From contig JAGFNK010000139.1 in NCBI GenBank assembly GCA_025769875.1, positions 1 to 64,000 of the forward strand: DNA of 64,000 nt. Reading direction: 5' to 3'. Under the pieces are notes generated by a model. It worked only from the letters and a program-made list of their open reading frames with translations. It was not told where the DNA came from and searched no databases. This DNA is from Russula earlei (Eukaryota; Basidiomycota; Agaricomycetes; Russulales; Russulaceae). Below are positions 12,101 through 23,798 of the stretch, one piece after another. A program made the translations under genes and the position numbers. Within the stretch, counting starts at the first letter, position 1. Each line of letters begins with the position of its first letter.

Positions 12101-12573
12101 CCCTGGCAGCATTGATCCATGCTTGTAGGTCATTGATGGCAGGTATGTCTCTGACTGGTTGATTGTAAATTTGTCGCACCAGCCAGGTGATTAGTCCAGC
12201 CTTATAGGCTTTGACTGCTCCTGGTGAGTTCTGGTCCCATCCTGCTTTACTGAGCAGAACAAGGAATTTGCTGATGTAGTCATCCAGCAATGCTGCTTTA
12301 GACATGGACAATTGCTGTAGCTCCACGAAAGTGTCTTCAGGTTCTGTGGTGTCTTTGAATTCTCTGAAGAAGTCATCCACAAATTTGGTCCAAAAGAGCA
12401 TGTCAGTTGGATCCAGCTGTATGGGTGCATAGGGCAACAGCAGGTCCCCATTTCTTTTTGCTTCTATCAGGTTCATTTGGTTGACCACCCATTCATGCAC
12501 TTTTTCTCCCTTGATGTAGGTGAGAGCTAAGGCTACTTGCTTCATTGGAATAGTCATGGTTGGGTTGTCACTG

Positions 12574-15500
12574 TTACTGTCGTTTTCACGTGACCTTGCA
12601 CTTGCCATTTTTGGATGTCATTTCAAGTGTGAAATCAAAACTGCTATATCTCAACAGCTTCTCAACAGATTGCCTTGAAACTTTGACAGTAGAACCTTAT
12701 ATACTGTATCTAGGTGCAGCTAAAATATGGGAGCATAATATTCAGTTCTTGAAATGTCGATTTTCAGGTGCTGACATGGGTGCAAAACTTTGAACTGCCA
12801 TATCTCAACTGTTTCTCAATCAATTGACTTGAAACTTCGACAATGGGATCTCATGTACTGTATCTAGGTGCAGCCCAAGAGCTGGGGTCTAATTCTTAGT
12901 TCTTGAAGTTTCAATTTTTGGGTGTGATCTGAGTGCGAAATTTCGAACTGCCATATCTCAACTGTTTCTCAATAGATTGCCTTGAAACTTGGACAGTAGA
13001 ACCTTATATACTGTGTCTAGGTGCAGCTAAAATATGGGAGCCTAGTGTTCAGTTCCTGAAGTTTCGATTTTCAGGTGCCAATCTGCATGCGAAATTTCGA
13101 ACTGTCATATCTCGACTATTTCTCAATGGATTGGCTTGAAACTTGGGCAGTATCATCTCATGTACTGTATCTAAATACAGCCAAATAATGGGTTTCACTT
13201 GTTAAATTTTCACGTTTTGGGGTGCTGACCAACCCCGAGCACGATAGGATATCTCTACACATGACTATTTACAGCTGTAGCGTGCAACCACAACAAGGAA
13301 AATACAGTGAGACAGACAGAAAACATCACTGGTGGGACAATAGCAGGTCTCCGGACTGTAGCGTGCCAGGTCGGGCACGCGGAGTCCGTGGGGCTTGATC
13401 CGAGGGCAGGTAGGAGCGGAAGGGAGCAGGGGAGAGCAAGGTCGTGCCCTGGAATGCAACGCACACGTGCGCATGCGAGAGGGTGTGTGTGTTCTCGAGG
13501 GAATGGTTCACACAGGCAGACGAGATGTTTTAACGCAGAGGCAAAAGCTCCCTCCTATTCGAGACTGTAGCTACTAGCCTTAAATACTGTAGAAGAAAGG
13601 TGGGGTGAGAACTAGGTAATCAAAAACATGGATGAGAAGACAATGGCATAAGAATCCTACTGCTCCAACTGCGAGTCCGTGAGCATGGGGCGGTGCGGCG
13701 AGGACGACAGGGCGAGGCACTGTGGGCAGTGAGCCCTCGGATCGAGTGGCAATGACGTCTGTGCGTGCGTCATCCGAGTCTGTATGTATGCGTGTGGCGG
13801 GGGCGAGGACGATGCTTGAGAGATGATGATGAAAGGGGCAAGAGTGGGATTGAAAGGGAGTCAACAATGGGCGAGAGCGATATGATGAAAGGGTGGGGAG
13901 CATGAAGCAGACAAAGATACTAGTGGTGCAGGGGATGGATGTAGATGAGGGAGCGCGAGGTGTGGGTGAAGTTGGAGGCGATCGAGCTGAGGTGTCGTAG
14001 CTGTTCCTGGGCGTAGAGTGGGCGATGCGAGGGAATGACGTTGAGAGGAGCACGCGAGAGGTAAGTGAAAAGAGGGAAAGGAATGACGATAGTTGGAGGG
14101 ATGATAGGAGGGGAAGGGAGACAAGAGACAAAGGGAAAGGAAGACGCGTGAGCGAGGGACATGAGGGAGGTGGGGGCAAGTGCAAGTCATGTGAGTTTCC
14201 TGGTCAGTGGGCTCAGACACCTTACAGGACTGCTTAGAGGATGTTTTGCATACCGTCAGGGAATTTGAGGATGCGGGGTGCCATGGCATCTGATGGACCC
14301 TCCGTTTTTTGGATGGTCGACGTCTTGACCTGGGGTCTGGAGAAGGCGACCTCGTGCGACTTTGCGGTTCACTTGCTTTGCCACTCTCCTACAACGGCGG
14401 CATAAGAATGAAATAAGCTGAAAGGGTGTTTGCATTGACTTGCCTTGGCAGCCCGTTGAATGGCAACATCAGCCAACCCATGCAGTACCTCCCAGGGTGC
14501 CACGAGGCCGGAAGCTGGGAGCCCACCGCCATCATCATCCTCATCTGACGAGTCCGAGCTCATTGTAGTTGATATTGGGAAGGGCCTCTTTAGAAGGGCA
14601 CACTTGGGTTCATGGAGCCGGACAAGGACTGGCCTTGCTCAACTCAGGGTGACACCAGGGCATGAAGGAATTGAGCGGGGGCAAGAGGGGGGGTTCTGTA
14701 TCCAAGTTTTCAGTGGACACTTTGCCTTGAGGTCGAGGTTGGGAGGTGGCATGATGACACGCTCTCGCGTCCGGCGCTGGGACCACCAGCGGCAACAAGC
14801 ATGGAGCTGCGGCAACTGCTTGTGGGATCAACAGGAGAATGATTTATAACTTGAGTCAGCACGGTTCGCGGCTGTCAGGGAGGGATGGTGAGGATGCACA
14901 CGTATGATTTGGTGTATTTTTGCCATGTTCCTTGGCTTGAAATCTCCGCGGAGGCTCAGGCAAGGTGACACACTCATTTGGGTGCCTATGGGCGATATTG
15001 GAAGGCTCCACGACCTTGTGAGAGTGCGAGTGGAAGAGGTGCGAGCAGAAGATGGTGGCGAGGGGGATGATCGTAGTATGGAGGAAGGCCCATGACTGGG
15101 GATGAACAAGTTACCTGTGAGATTCATTAACTCAGTAGCGATCGCTAGCGCATGCTCTGTCAGAGGATCTAGAGTGGAACCTGTCCATGTTGTGAACAAT
15201 ATTGTTACTGCAAGTAACACATGGCATCTATTAGACCCTCCACATAGAGGCAAAGACAAGAGATGTAGTTGCCTACTTCAAGACAAACTGACCGACGATG
15301 TTTGCTGGGCTGATTGGCAATACTCCCTTCTTTGTTTGGTGATACATTGATCGAGGTAAGATGTGGGTTTCATCAGAGGAGTAACCTTGGATGGCCTTGA
15401 GGGAAAGTAGCTGCATGGCGATCCGTTGATGCTGTCGCCTGCAGAGGAAACATCATCTGCATGGCGCCATTGTTGACTAGCAAGTCAATTTGTGCATTCG

Positions 15501-16228
15501 AAATCACGACAAAGAGCTGGTTACCCATCCATATAGAGAAGAGTGTCCCATATATCCTTGACCAGGCTCGTAGAGTGTGCTCAGGATAAGAGCGAAGGAA
15601 GTAGTAACGAAGGAGCGGGCCGGGAGGGATCATATGGATATGGCAGGTCCGAAATTTTGCATGCAGATCGGCACCCAAAAATCGAAACTTCAGGAACTGA
15701 ACATTAGGCTCCCATATTTTAGCTGCACCTAGACACAGTATATAAGGTTCTACTGTCCAAGTTTCAAGGCAATCTATTGAGAAACAGTTGAGATATGGCA
15801 GTTCGAAATTTCGCACTCAGATCACACCCAAAAATTGAAACTTCAAGAACTAAGAATTAGACCCCAGCTCTTGGGCTGCACCTAGATACAGTACATGAGA
15901 TCCCATTGTCGAAGTTTCAAGTCAATTGATTGAGAAACAGTTGAGATATGGCAGTTCAAAGTTTTGCACCCATGTCAGCACCTGAAAATCGACATTTCAA
16001 GAACTGGATATTATGCTCCCATATTTTAGCTGCACCTAGATACAGTATATAAGGTTCTGGATATTATGCTCCCATATTTTAGCTGCACCTAGATACAGTA
16101 TATAAGGTTCTACTGTCAAAGTTTCAAGGCAATCTGTTGAGAAGCTGTTGAGATATAGCAGTTTTGATTTCGCATTTGAAATGACATCCAAAAATGGCAA
16201 GTGCAAGGTCACGTGAAAATGACAGTAA
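12574..16228. mobile_element. foldback-like element 1 (3.66 kb)
   Basis: Ends are inverted: TTACTGTCGTTTTCACGTGA at 12574 and its near-perfect complement at 16228. Left arm (12574 to about 13250) and right arm (about 15648-16228) are inverted repeats built of tandem, diverged units of about 155 bp (unit starts near 12641, 12795, 12958, 13102), each beginning CTGCCATATCTCAACTG. The right arm has an additional 53-bp direct duplication at about 16008-16110. No clear target duplication could be found. The interior (13250-15640) holds a captured gene fragment. The architecture resembles Drosophila Foldback elements; no transposase is visible. Confidence 0.8.
14230..15260 (-). pseudogene. captured fragment resembling a Zn2Cys6-type transcription factor
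   Basis: Inside foldback-like element 1, minus strand. From ATG at 14563 it reads SDSSDEDDDGG..., then VAPWEVLHGLADVAIQRAAK, then after a 55-nt GC-AG intron (14443-14389) ESGKASEPQSRTRSPSP and RRRPSKKRRVHQ. The order 'VAP-EVL-ALADAA, SP-rich hinge, KKRR' is what I know from the hinge ahead of the middle-homology region of Agaricomycete Zn2Cys6 factors; LKFPD follows in another frame. A second stretch, DPLTEHALAIATELMNL, lies near 15119-15175. No zinc cluster is seen and frames break, so it is a fragment. Retention of an intron implies DNA-level capture. Confidence 0.45.
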
Positions 16229-17480
16229 GCAGATTCCATAGATTGAAATCTTGGATGAAGTACTTTGTCTTCTTTCTGTCTCCTTTAAAGACTTCAGGAG
16301 GGTCTCCTTTCAGAGATCCATTGCCTCTATGGGGGCCTGGTGCCAGCTGGGATTCCAGGTTCGCTCCTGGTCCTACAGGAGGTGTTGCAGGTGGTCCTCC
16401 TCCTGGAGGGCCTCCTCCAGGTGGTCCTCCTGCACCAGGTGGACCGCCCCCAGGGTTTACTACAATGGTAGGCCCTGTTCTTCCACCTGATGTCTGGGTG
16501 GCAATGGTGGCTGTCTGCATTGCTGCAATGGTAGCCATTTCAACTGATTCTTCTGGTTCTTCAACAATTGTTGGTTCAATGGGTGAGACATATACTGTCT
16601 GCTCCAGTCTTTCAGCTAGCTCCAATACTTCTGGTGCTTCTGCTTTCTGGTCTGTAGTTGGAGGGTCCAACTTCTCTGTTTCTCCACTTGATGAATTTTG
16701 TATCAATGGAGCTGGGTCATCTACTACTGGGCTTCTGGGTTCCCAATGAGTAGTATAAGGATCTGTCTTGATTCATAGACCTAGAACCTTATATTTGTCA
16801 ATGTCTTCATCCTCTTCTGCATAGGGATGTCCTTTGTGGTAATCAACAAAGTACCACTGATTGTTGATATACTCACAAGGAAGGTAGCTTCCTTTATATT
16901 GGACCTTGTATCTGTTAGGTCCTTCCTGGTCTGCCCAACACCAGATGGCAGTCCCTTTGATTCCTGAGGGTAGATCATCCCTCTCTCTAGCCTTGAACCA
17001 ACTGAATTTGGTTCCTTGCTTCGATTTCTGGTTGAACTTTACATGTATGCTATGTTCACCTTCAATCTCCAGTCTGTCCACTTGCCACTGCCTTTCCTAG
17101 GGAGTCAGGACTTGTGTGCCTGCTTACCACTGTCTATGCCAATGACAGTAGGGGTCTTTACAGAAGTAAGTGTGTGTCCAACCATGCTGCTCATCAAGAG
17201 TCACATAGTACACCTTCTTCTTGTTGTGGAGAGGTCTGTATACATTCTCTCCCTTGACTACTTCAGCATAGGTTGCTGACCATATGATGACTAGATCCTA
17301 ATCCTAAGGCTTCCTGCCTATTTCTGGTTCACTTTCACAGTGCATGTCTGTGATAGAAGCTTGACTTATGTTAAGGCTCCAAAGTGCCTTAAATAAGATC
17401 AATGGTCACAGTCTATGAACATGTCCTACCAATGCAGATATGCTTGAGTCAAGCAAGTAATACTTGTGGAGGGGAAGGAG

Positions 17481-17991
17481 TGTTAGATCCTTCTGGAGTA
17501 TGGACAACAAGATAAGAGGGGCTCTGCAGACTGGGTAGGAGTCAACTGTTTGGGATTGGCAAACTACAGTCAAGCTTAAGGCTCAACTGCTACTAACTGG
17601 GGGCTTTATATAGCCCTCAGGGATAAGGTTCATGCTACTGTAGTACTGGTTGGCACTATAGAAGCACAAGGTGGCTCATAGAAGCAATATTGCTTCTGTG
17701 TAAACAATCTTGGTGCTGGAAGCATTAAGTGCTTCCCTAGTAGCAATCTCGGTGTCATAAGTACTTTCCCAATCAGGGAAGTGACATATGTGGCAGTACA
17801 GGAACATCTGGGACAGAAGCAATGCTACTCATTGCTTCTTTAGTACATCTTCAGAAAGATATGATCAACGTGTTCCAAATGCAATATCAATGGACATAAA
17901 TGGTCAAGATCTGACACACGCATGATGCAAATGATGCAGTCCATAGTTTGGGTGTTCTGGCATCTTCCGGACCCCAAACCACTCAGTAACA
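17481..17991. mobile_element. LTR of a tandem LTR pair, copy 1
   Basis: Starts TGTTAGATCC and ends CAGTAACA (511 bp). It is preceded by a purine tract GGAGGGGAAGGAG, which looks like a polypurine tract of a plus-strand element. However, both ends read TGTTA outward and the minus-strand gag starts to its left, so orientation is open. Confidence 0.65.
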
Positions 17992-18006
17992 ATGGAGGGG
18001 AAGGAG

Positions 18007-18519
18007 TGTTAGGTCCTTCTAGAGTATGACAATAAGATGAGAGGGGCTCTGCAAATGGGGTAGGAGTCAACTGTTTGGGATTGGCAAATTAAGTTGAGCT
18101 TAAGGCTCAACTACTACAAACTGGGGGGGGGCTTTATATAGCCCTCAGGGATAAGGTTCTCACTACTGTAAGTACTGGTCAGTGCTATAGTAGCAAGGAC
18201 AGCTCATAGAAGCAATAGTTGCTTCTGATATAAATGGATCTCAGTGCTGGAAGCATTAGTTGCTTCCATAGTAGCAATCTCAGTGTCATAAGTACTTTCC
18301 TAATCAGGAAATGACATATGTATCAGTACAGGAGCATCTGGGACAAAAGCAATGTGATTCATTGCTTCTGTATTGCTTCTTCAGAAGGGTATGATCACTA
18401 TGCTCTGAATGCAGTATCAAGGAACATGAACAGTCAAGATCTGACACACACATAATGCAGATGATGCAGAACATAGTTCAGGCACCCACATCTTCCAGAC
18501 CCCAAACCACTTGGTAACA
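18007..18519. mobile_element. LTR of a tandem LTR pair, copy 2
   Basis: 513 bp, starts TGTTAGGTCC, ends GGTAACA; about 85-90% similar by eye to copy 1 and in the same orientation. Only 15 bp separate the two, and these repeat the purine tract GGAGGGGAAGGAG. Both contain GGGCTTTATATAGCCCTC, a palindromic TATA region. Confidence 0.7.
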
Positions 18520-18973
18520 GGGCTGTGTGGAGAGTTGTGAAGTTGACTATGACAGTTGGGGATTGATGGTTGAGCCTCCCCATTCACCAACTTTCATTTC
18601 ATTTTGATGTTGATTGAATTTGCCCAAAATAGCACATTTGTCAGCACTTAAATCATGTTGGTAAATGTCACAGTGGGCTGGAAAACCACAAACTGCTCTA
18701 TGATCATGGTACAATTACTCCCAGTCCATAGGAAATATATATTGCTGATATGTGAAAAAAAATGGGAAGGATCAGTTCACTCCTTGTATCTCAATGTTAA
18801 AAATATGTGATTCACTTCTCATAATGTAGCTCCTACTGACCTCAACCTCAATCAAAAATCAGGAAGAAATCATAGAAATGTTCCTAATACTTATAACCTC
18901 TCAGATAATCAATTTGAAGAAGATCGGAGATGTTTTGGGGCTTAGAAGGTGTTATCAGTGTGGTGGTGAAACA
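18520..18973. other. no feature recognised
   Basis: AT-rich sequence between the LTR pair and the secreted-protein gene; no frames of note. Confidence 0.4.
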
Positions 18974-19340
18974 CTAGGACCCGTGGTAAAACACTCGGTA
19001 ACGTGATTTGTCTTCCTCTGATGTACCACTTTGATGTCGATGTTTTCTCATTCCCTCTCGCCAATGGTAATGCAAATTCTGAAGTCTCTCCGTCTTCCTT
19101 ACCAGCTCTCCCATCGCCGGATTGCTCCACGCTTGCTCGTTCAGAAATTTGATCTGTTCACTGAACGCGCTCGGCAAATGCGAGTGGGAGAAGGTTTGTT
19201 TGGCAGGACTCTGATTTCTGCAAGGTAAAGTATACTTCAAGGAAGAAAGAGAACTTGAAGAGGTCGGCGTACCCGGGCACGGCCAACGATGGTGCAATGC
19301 CAATGGCCAGGCAGGATATGGCAAAAACAGAGATGCGCAT
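18974..19340 (-). CDS. small secreted protein, family member 2 (spliced, 103 aa)
   Basis: Exons 19340-19273 and 19217-18974 with a 55-nt intron (19272-19218) at exactly the same place as in member 1; phases agree and the frame ends in TAG. Signal peptide MRISVFAISCLAIGIAPSLA; the mature part (about 80 aa) is rich in H, K, R and E, without Cys and without a known domain. The first 25 mature residues resemble member 1 (NQSPAKQ--SHSHLP--FSEQIK), the remainder is unrelated. The promoter is nearly identical to copy A. This copy has the cleanest frame of the plus/minus duplicated pair, supporting that the gene is real. Confidence 0.7.
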
Positions 19341-19498
19341 TGTTGCTGGTGCTTGTGCGTGGGAATATGGATTTTTAAAAAGTTGTCGAAGTTGTCAAGG
19401 TATGAAGACAGCAGCGTGGAAATTTTAAAAAGATCGGTAACTGGTACCTGCCAGTATGTGAAGCACGGATTGAGAGAATTGTAGCGGCAAGCATTGGC

Positions 19499-19504
19499 TT
19501 TATA
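19499..19504 (-). promoter_or_regulatory. TATA box of secreted-protein gene 2
   Basis: TATAAAGCCAATGC on the minus strand, about 160 bp upstream of the ATG, as in copies 1 and 3. Confidence 0.7.
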
Positions 19505-19977
19505 TTGGTGAGTCCACCTCCGAGTCTCTGTAAATGTAGGATCACGATGGGCGGGGCTCCGCATGATCCGACGCATCATGTTTCAGTTTGATGCAATGTT
19601 GACGTTGAAACAACGAGCGCGTGAAAGCGACTTGAAATCATCTCACAAAGGCTGAGCTGTTCACATCGGCCGCTGAGAAGGAGGACAAGCCTGTTTGCTA
19701 TCATGTACTAGTAAGACCGACACGGTACGGTATGACTCTTGACACGAGTCATTGTTAGGCCAGGCAACTGCGGGGTCCTTTCAACAAGTGACCAGTTAAT
19801 GGCCAGTCGATGCCAGCAGCCTCAATTGAACTATAAGCGCACCGCTAGTGATCGCTGTGCCGTGCTGTGCCCTATACCATGTCCCTTCATCTCATGTACG
19901 TCGTGATACCATGTGGTTAGTGGGGGTATTAGTTGATACCAACATGATCCCCGTGAACACATAGTATATATGTCATC

Positions 19978-20433
19978 TTGTACCTCCCTCAGGTCTCTTC
20001 TCCTTCATCTAGTCTACTTCAGCCTCCATCACTCGCGTTTAAGTCACATTTTACCTTAAGTTATTCGCCTTCAGATCTACTCGCTCACATCAGTGCCATA
20101 TCGACCGAACTGGTATGGTACATCTCTATGTATATAGCCATGTTCTCATCTTTGAGAACACGACAATACCATCCGACATCTACGCAGAAGAATAGAATCC
20201 CGTCCACTCGTTGTCATCCCCGTCCCGATTTCGCCTCCGTCTACTCTTTTCCTTCGGGTGAACTACAACCTCCAGCCACAATAACGCATCGACAATTTAT
20301 TCCTAGTCTCTTATCTGAGAACATACACGCTCAGCTCTTGTATCCGAAACCATGATCGTCATAGCTACTCATTCGTCACCACACACAGAAACGTGAGAGT
20401 GCAAAATATAGGTCTTATAACGTGATTCTTGCA
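19978..20433 (+). pseudogene. degenerate fragment related to the 23799 gene, copy B
   Basis: Includes ATTTATTCCTAGTCTCTTATCTGAGAAC then ACACGCTCAGCTCTTGTATC, which aligns with 24103-24150 of the gene at 23799. The open frame 19978-20355 does not preserve that protein. It lies 3.4 kb upstream of the presumed parent, in the same orientation. Confidence 0.45.
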
Positions 20434-20502
20434 TAGCTAGAGTGATGCGCTGAGCCCGACAACTGGACATCCCCTGGGTCACATCGGGGAAAACTGCCCA
20501 GG

Positions 20503-23176
20503 TTAGCCGAGGCGACATATCTCGTCCTTGATCTTTTCGATCTCCTCGAGCACCTGGGTAAGACGTACTTTATGGTATATAAGCGCCGCCGCCTGCTCCC
20601 GCGAACGGTCGGTGAGTCGGCGTCGTGTCCCATGTCGCACGCGTGAGAGGTGCCTTTGCTCACAACGAACGTGGTCAGCGAGCTATCAATAATCAATACA
20701 TGTAATATGGCGCCCCAGACGGTGATGTGCGTACCTTGAGACGTAGAGCGATTACCTTAAACTTGATCGTGAACTGAGAGATGCGCTCCATGGCGTTGTA
20801 ACGACCTCTGTATGCAGAATTTGGATCCTCACAAACGCGCCGTGCGAGGAGCGTGAGGCGCGTAAGGTTTCTGAAATTCACCGTCGCCCACGTAAAGTGG
20901 TCCATGAGTTGAACAGACGAGCAAAAAGGCATGAACAAACGCACCGCTGGAGCGAGGTGGTGTATTCATGCTGCTTCAGGTACCACTTGCGTTCCGTTTC
21001 ACCCATGTGTTCTAGATGCCACTGCTGCTCTCGTGCAGGCGGCTGTCCACCGTCTGTGCCGAGTGACGCCTGCCGCATCGGCGGCCACGTGAGCAGGATG
21101 ATGGGTGAGAGGTCGAAGAGCGCGTCGTCGAGCGCTGTACAACGATCTTCGACGTCATGTAGTGAGACGCCATCAGGCATCATCACCGGGTTTTGCCACT
21201 CTTTGGCGAGGTTCCAGAACGCCTGCGGGATGTACAATATGAATATGAAAAAGAGGCGGTCAGCGAGATTCTTCTCATAACTCATTCGCATAACTCGTAC
21301 GTTTCGGATAGTCCGGACTTCTCTCTCGCCCTCTTTGATCTGCACAAGGACAGGTTCGCTGTCCAGAGGATCAGGGATGTTGGACGCAAGGTGGCGATGT
21401 TCGACGGATTGAGCCGGGGGGTGCAAGCGCGCGGTTGGCAGCGGGCTGGCATATGGAATGCTCGGCCTTGTCGGCGTGTGGAGTAGTTCGGGGATTGGCA
21501 CCAGCGGGAGCTCGCTCAAGACGGAAGTGGTTGACGGACGGCTCCCGTCTGTCATGATGGACTGCGACGAGTCGGTCCGGGCATCCCAGTTACCTTGGCG
21601 TTCTTGGGTCTCTTCGAACTGATTTATTCGGTTCATGCTTATTTCTGCCGCCGACGTTGCATGCGTCCAGTGTAGCTCGGTCACGGGACGAGGACGATCA
21701 TTCAGACTTGCACCGAGATCAAGCGGCGACAACGGCTCTGGTGATACGGACAAAGTCAGGTTGTGCAGGCCGAACTTGAGCCCGTCGAGCGAGATGTCGA
21801 GTTGAAGTGTCATATGGTCCCGCTTCAAATTCCCCACCCATGTTCCTTTAACCTCGCCCGAAAGCGACGTCCCACATGAACTTACGGGTTCCTATGGAGC
21901 CAGTCAATCAAAGCCGACGAGAGCAAGGACACATAGAGGCTTACAGTAGGCATTGCTTCCGAATCAGTTGTCAAGCTATGCCGCAATTCTCGATCGTCTG
22001 GTTCAATCATCGACGGCCCCGCGGCACGATCGGTTGGGAGATCGGAAGTTGAATTGGTATTGTGTGCGGGAGCGTCGACAAGATGATGCTCCGAAAAGTG
22101 ACTCGCGACGCCTGTAGTCCTGACCTCATCTTGCGTGCTACTGTCGTTGTTGACAGAATGTGTGGCGCTCTCTGGGCGACCAGGAAGAGTTATCTCCACC
22201 GTGGCACCTTGATAATCTGTGGCGCGCGAAGATGGTGGCCGATCAACTGCAGTTTCCATAGGCCGGTCCGGCTGGACGTCGATCACCAGACGTGGGCGGG
22301 GTATGACAGTGCGGGAGTTGTACCCAGAGACAGAGTAAGAAGGTGAGTTTGGGAGAGAACGGAGCGTGTCGAGAACGCTCGGTCGGGAGATGTCTGAAAG
22401 CCGGTCTATAGGCGAGGCGACTGGACGAGGGGTGCATCGAAATCAGGATCAAAGGAAGATTGAGTTGGAAGAGTGTCCAGCCTCGGAGGCCGCGTTGCGC
22501 TTGGGGGTGCTTGGAGCCGGAGGAGTTATCGTTTTGTCCAAGCACGTTTCAGGGGTGAAAAAGGCGCTGCTGCTGCTGGGACTCTGAGAACGACGTTGCA
22601 CAGAAGCGGGAGTGGGGGTGAAAGGACTCTGCAGGATGTCAGCGTATGTCACTGGGGCCGGCGCCTTGGACCTCTGCTTCTGCTGGGATTCTCCGGTGTT
22701 GAGGCAAGGCGATTGAGATAATCGAGTCTGTTCCAGAGACGTTCGTGCGTCGGTGAGAATGGGGGTTGGCAGTAGCTGCCTGCCGTGTAGCGACTTCAGA
22801 GATGGGCGTATGGCGTGAGCCTCGCCCAGAGAGCGCTCCGCGGTTCTGGGCGGAGAGAGTTGGTGGGGTGAGGCAATAGATTTGTTGCAGTTACAAGGAT
22901 GGACATCCGGAACGTCGCCTTGGATGTTTGCCGCTGGTCCGGAAAGGATAGGAGAACCAGAACTCGGTTCGTTATCTAGGTTCAAAGACATTGAGGATCC
23001 AGCCGGGTCTTTCATCACGATAAATGGGCCTCCGGGTACGGACACCTGAAAGTACTGGCGCCTTGGTCATGGGCTTGACGAGGAGAACGATAATCAGGCT
23101 GTAACACATTATCGACGCCCGCAGAGAGCGAACTAAAGAGAACGGAGGAGGTGGGGACTTGATGGTAGTTAGACAT
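20503..23176 (-). CDS. large Ser/Pro-rich protein, unknown function, multi-exon
   Basis: Minus strand. Well-supported 3' exons: 22443-21945, 21891-21301, 21222-20945, 20870-20735, 20682-20503, separated by introns of 53, 78, 74 and 52 nt, all GT-AG with matching phases; the stop is TAA at 20503. Upstream, exon 1 is probably 23176-23108 (MSNYHQVPTSSVLFSS) joined through a 62-nt intron to the frame 23045-22449. The join near 22450 is unresolved: two in-frame TGA codons lie just before a good branch site and acceptor (CTGAT...CCAG), but I found no convincing donor. The N-terminal half is S/P/T-rich and low-complexity; the C-terminal third (about 200 aa) is more ordered and ends in a helical, charged stretch (VLEEIEKIKDEICRLG). 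The hydrophobic run LFFIFILYIP lies in an intron. No family recognised. Divergent with the next gene. Confidence 0.55.
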
Positions 23177-23798
23177 GGTGCTCGTTAGTCGTTAATTTCC
23201 TAAGTAGAGTCGTACTGAATGTCGTCAGTTGTAAGCTCGTAGCGGTAAATTGATGGGATACGTACGTAGAGAAAGCTCTAAATGGTCGTGAAGGAGTGGA
23301 CACACAGAGAGAATTACCTGAGTTAAAGAGTGAAACGGGAGGAATTGCAGTAGGGTCGATCAACGACGCCGCTAAACCAGGAAAACAGCAGAAGTTTGCC
23401 GAAGAGACGAGGACGAGCTGCGGTACGTATACAAGCCCGCGAATGTCCCCCTAGCGCTCATAGTCGTCAACGAGGCTCGTTCTCCAACAGCGAGCACGTC
23501 AAGATAAAATAATGGATGTTCATGACCGAATTTCAGAGAAAGAATATAGCAGCCAATGGGATGAGCTCATCTGATCAGGGCAGGGGCCGTCGGTAAGGTT
23601 GCTGATGTACGTGTATAGGCCCTTGTTCGTGTTTCGTCCGTTGTTTCCCTAGAGAAGGACAATAAGTCGACGGTGCCACAGTATTGTAGCGGTGCCACAT
23701 ATGTCACGTGCGAGTCAACCCAACCCCTGGGTTCCCAAGGGACTCCCACGGAAAACCCAACTTGTATGCACCCAACTCCTCCCCTCTCGTGAAATCTT

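Larger units (their letters stand above)
11395..17281 (-). pseudogene. gag of a Gypsy-like element, split by two insertions
   Basis: Minus strand. A leader frame (about 17281-16750; WYFVDYHKGHPYAEEDED) is followed by a Gly/Pro-rich linker and FKGDRKKTKYFIQDFNLW (to 16229), then, after a foldback-like insertion (12574-16228), by MKQVALALTYIKGEKVHEWV and DDYISKFLVLLSKAGW (12573-12101), then, after the solo LTR, by EEQARDQLMKANIG and on to about 11395. It is a Ty3/Gypsy capsid by comparison with 5015-7018. No protease or pol follows; the tail runs into an oppositely oriented remnant. Confidence 0.75.
19015..20433. repeat. duplicated block, copy B
   Basis: Same-orientation repeat of 690-2083. 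The right border is abrupt: both copies share CGTGATTCTTG, then differ. Confidence 0.75.

Noticed and set aside
21223..21300. Membrane segment (LFFIFILYIP) in the minus-strand gene
   Set aside because: The stretch coincides with a 78-nt GT-AG intron (GTACGA...CCGCAG) that is in phase when removed.
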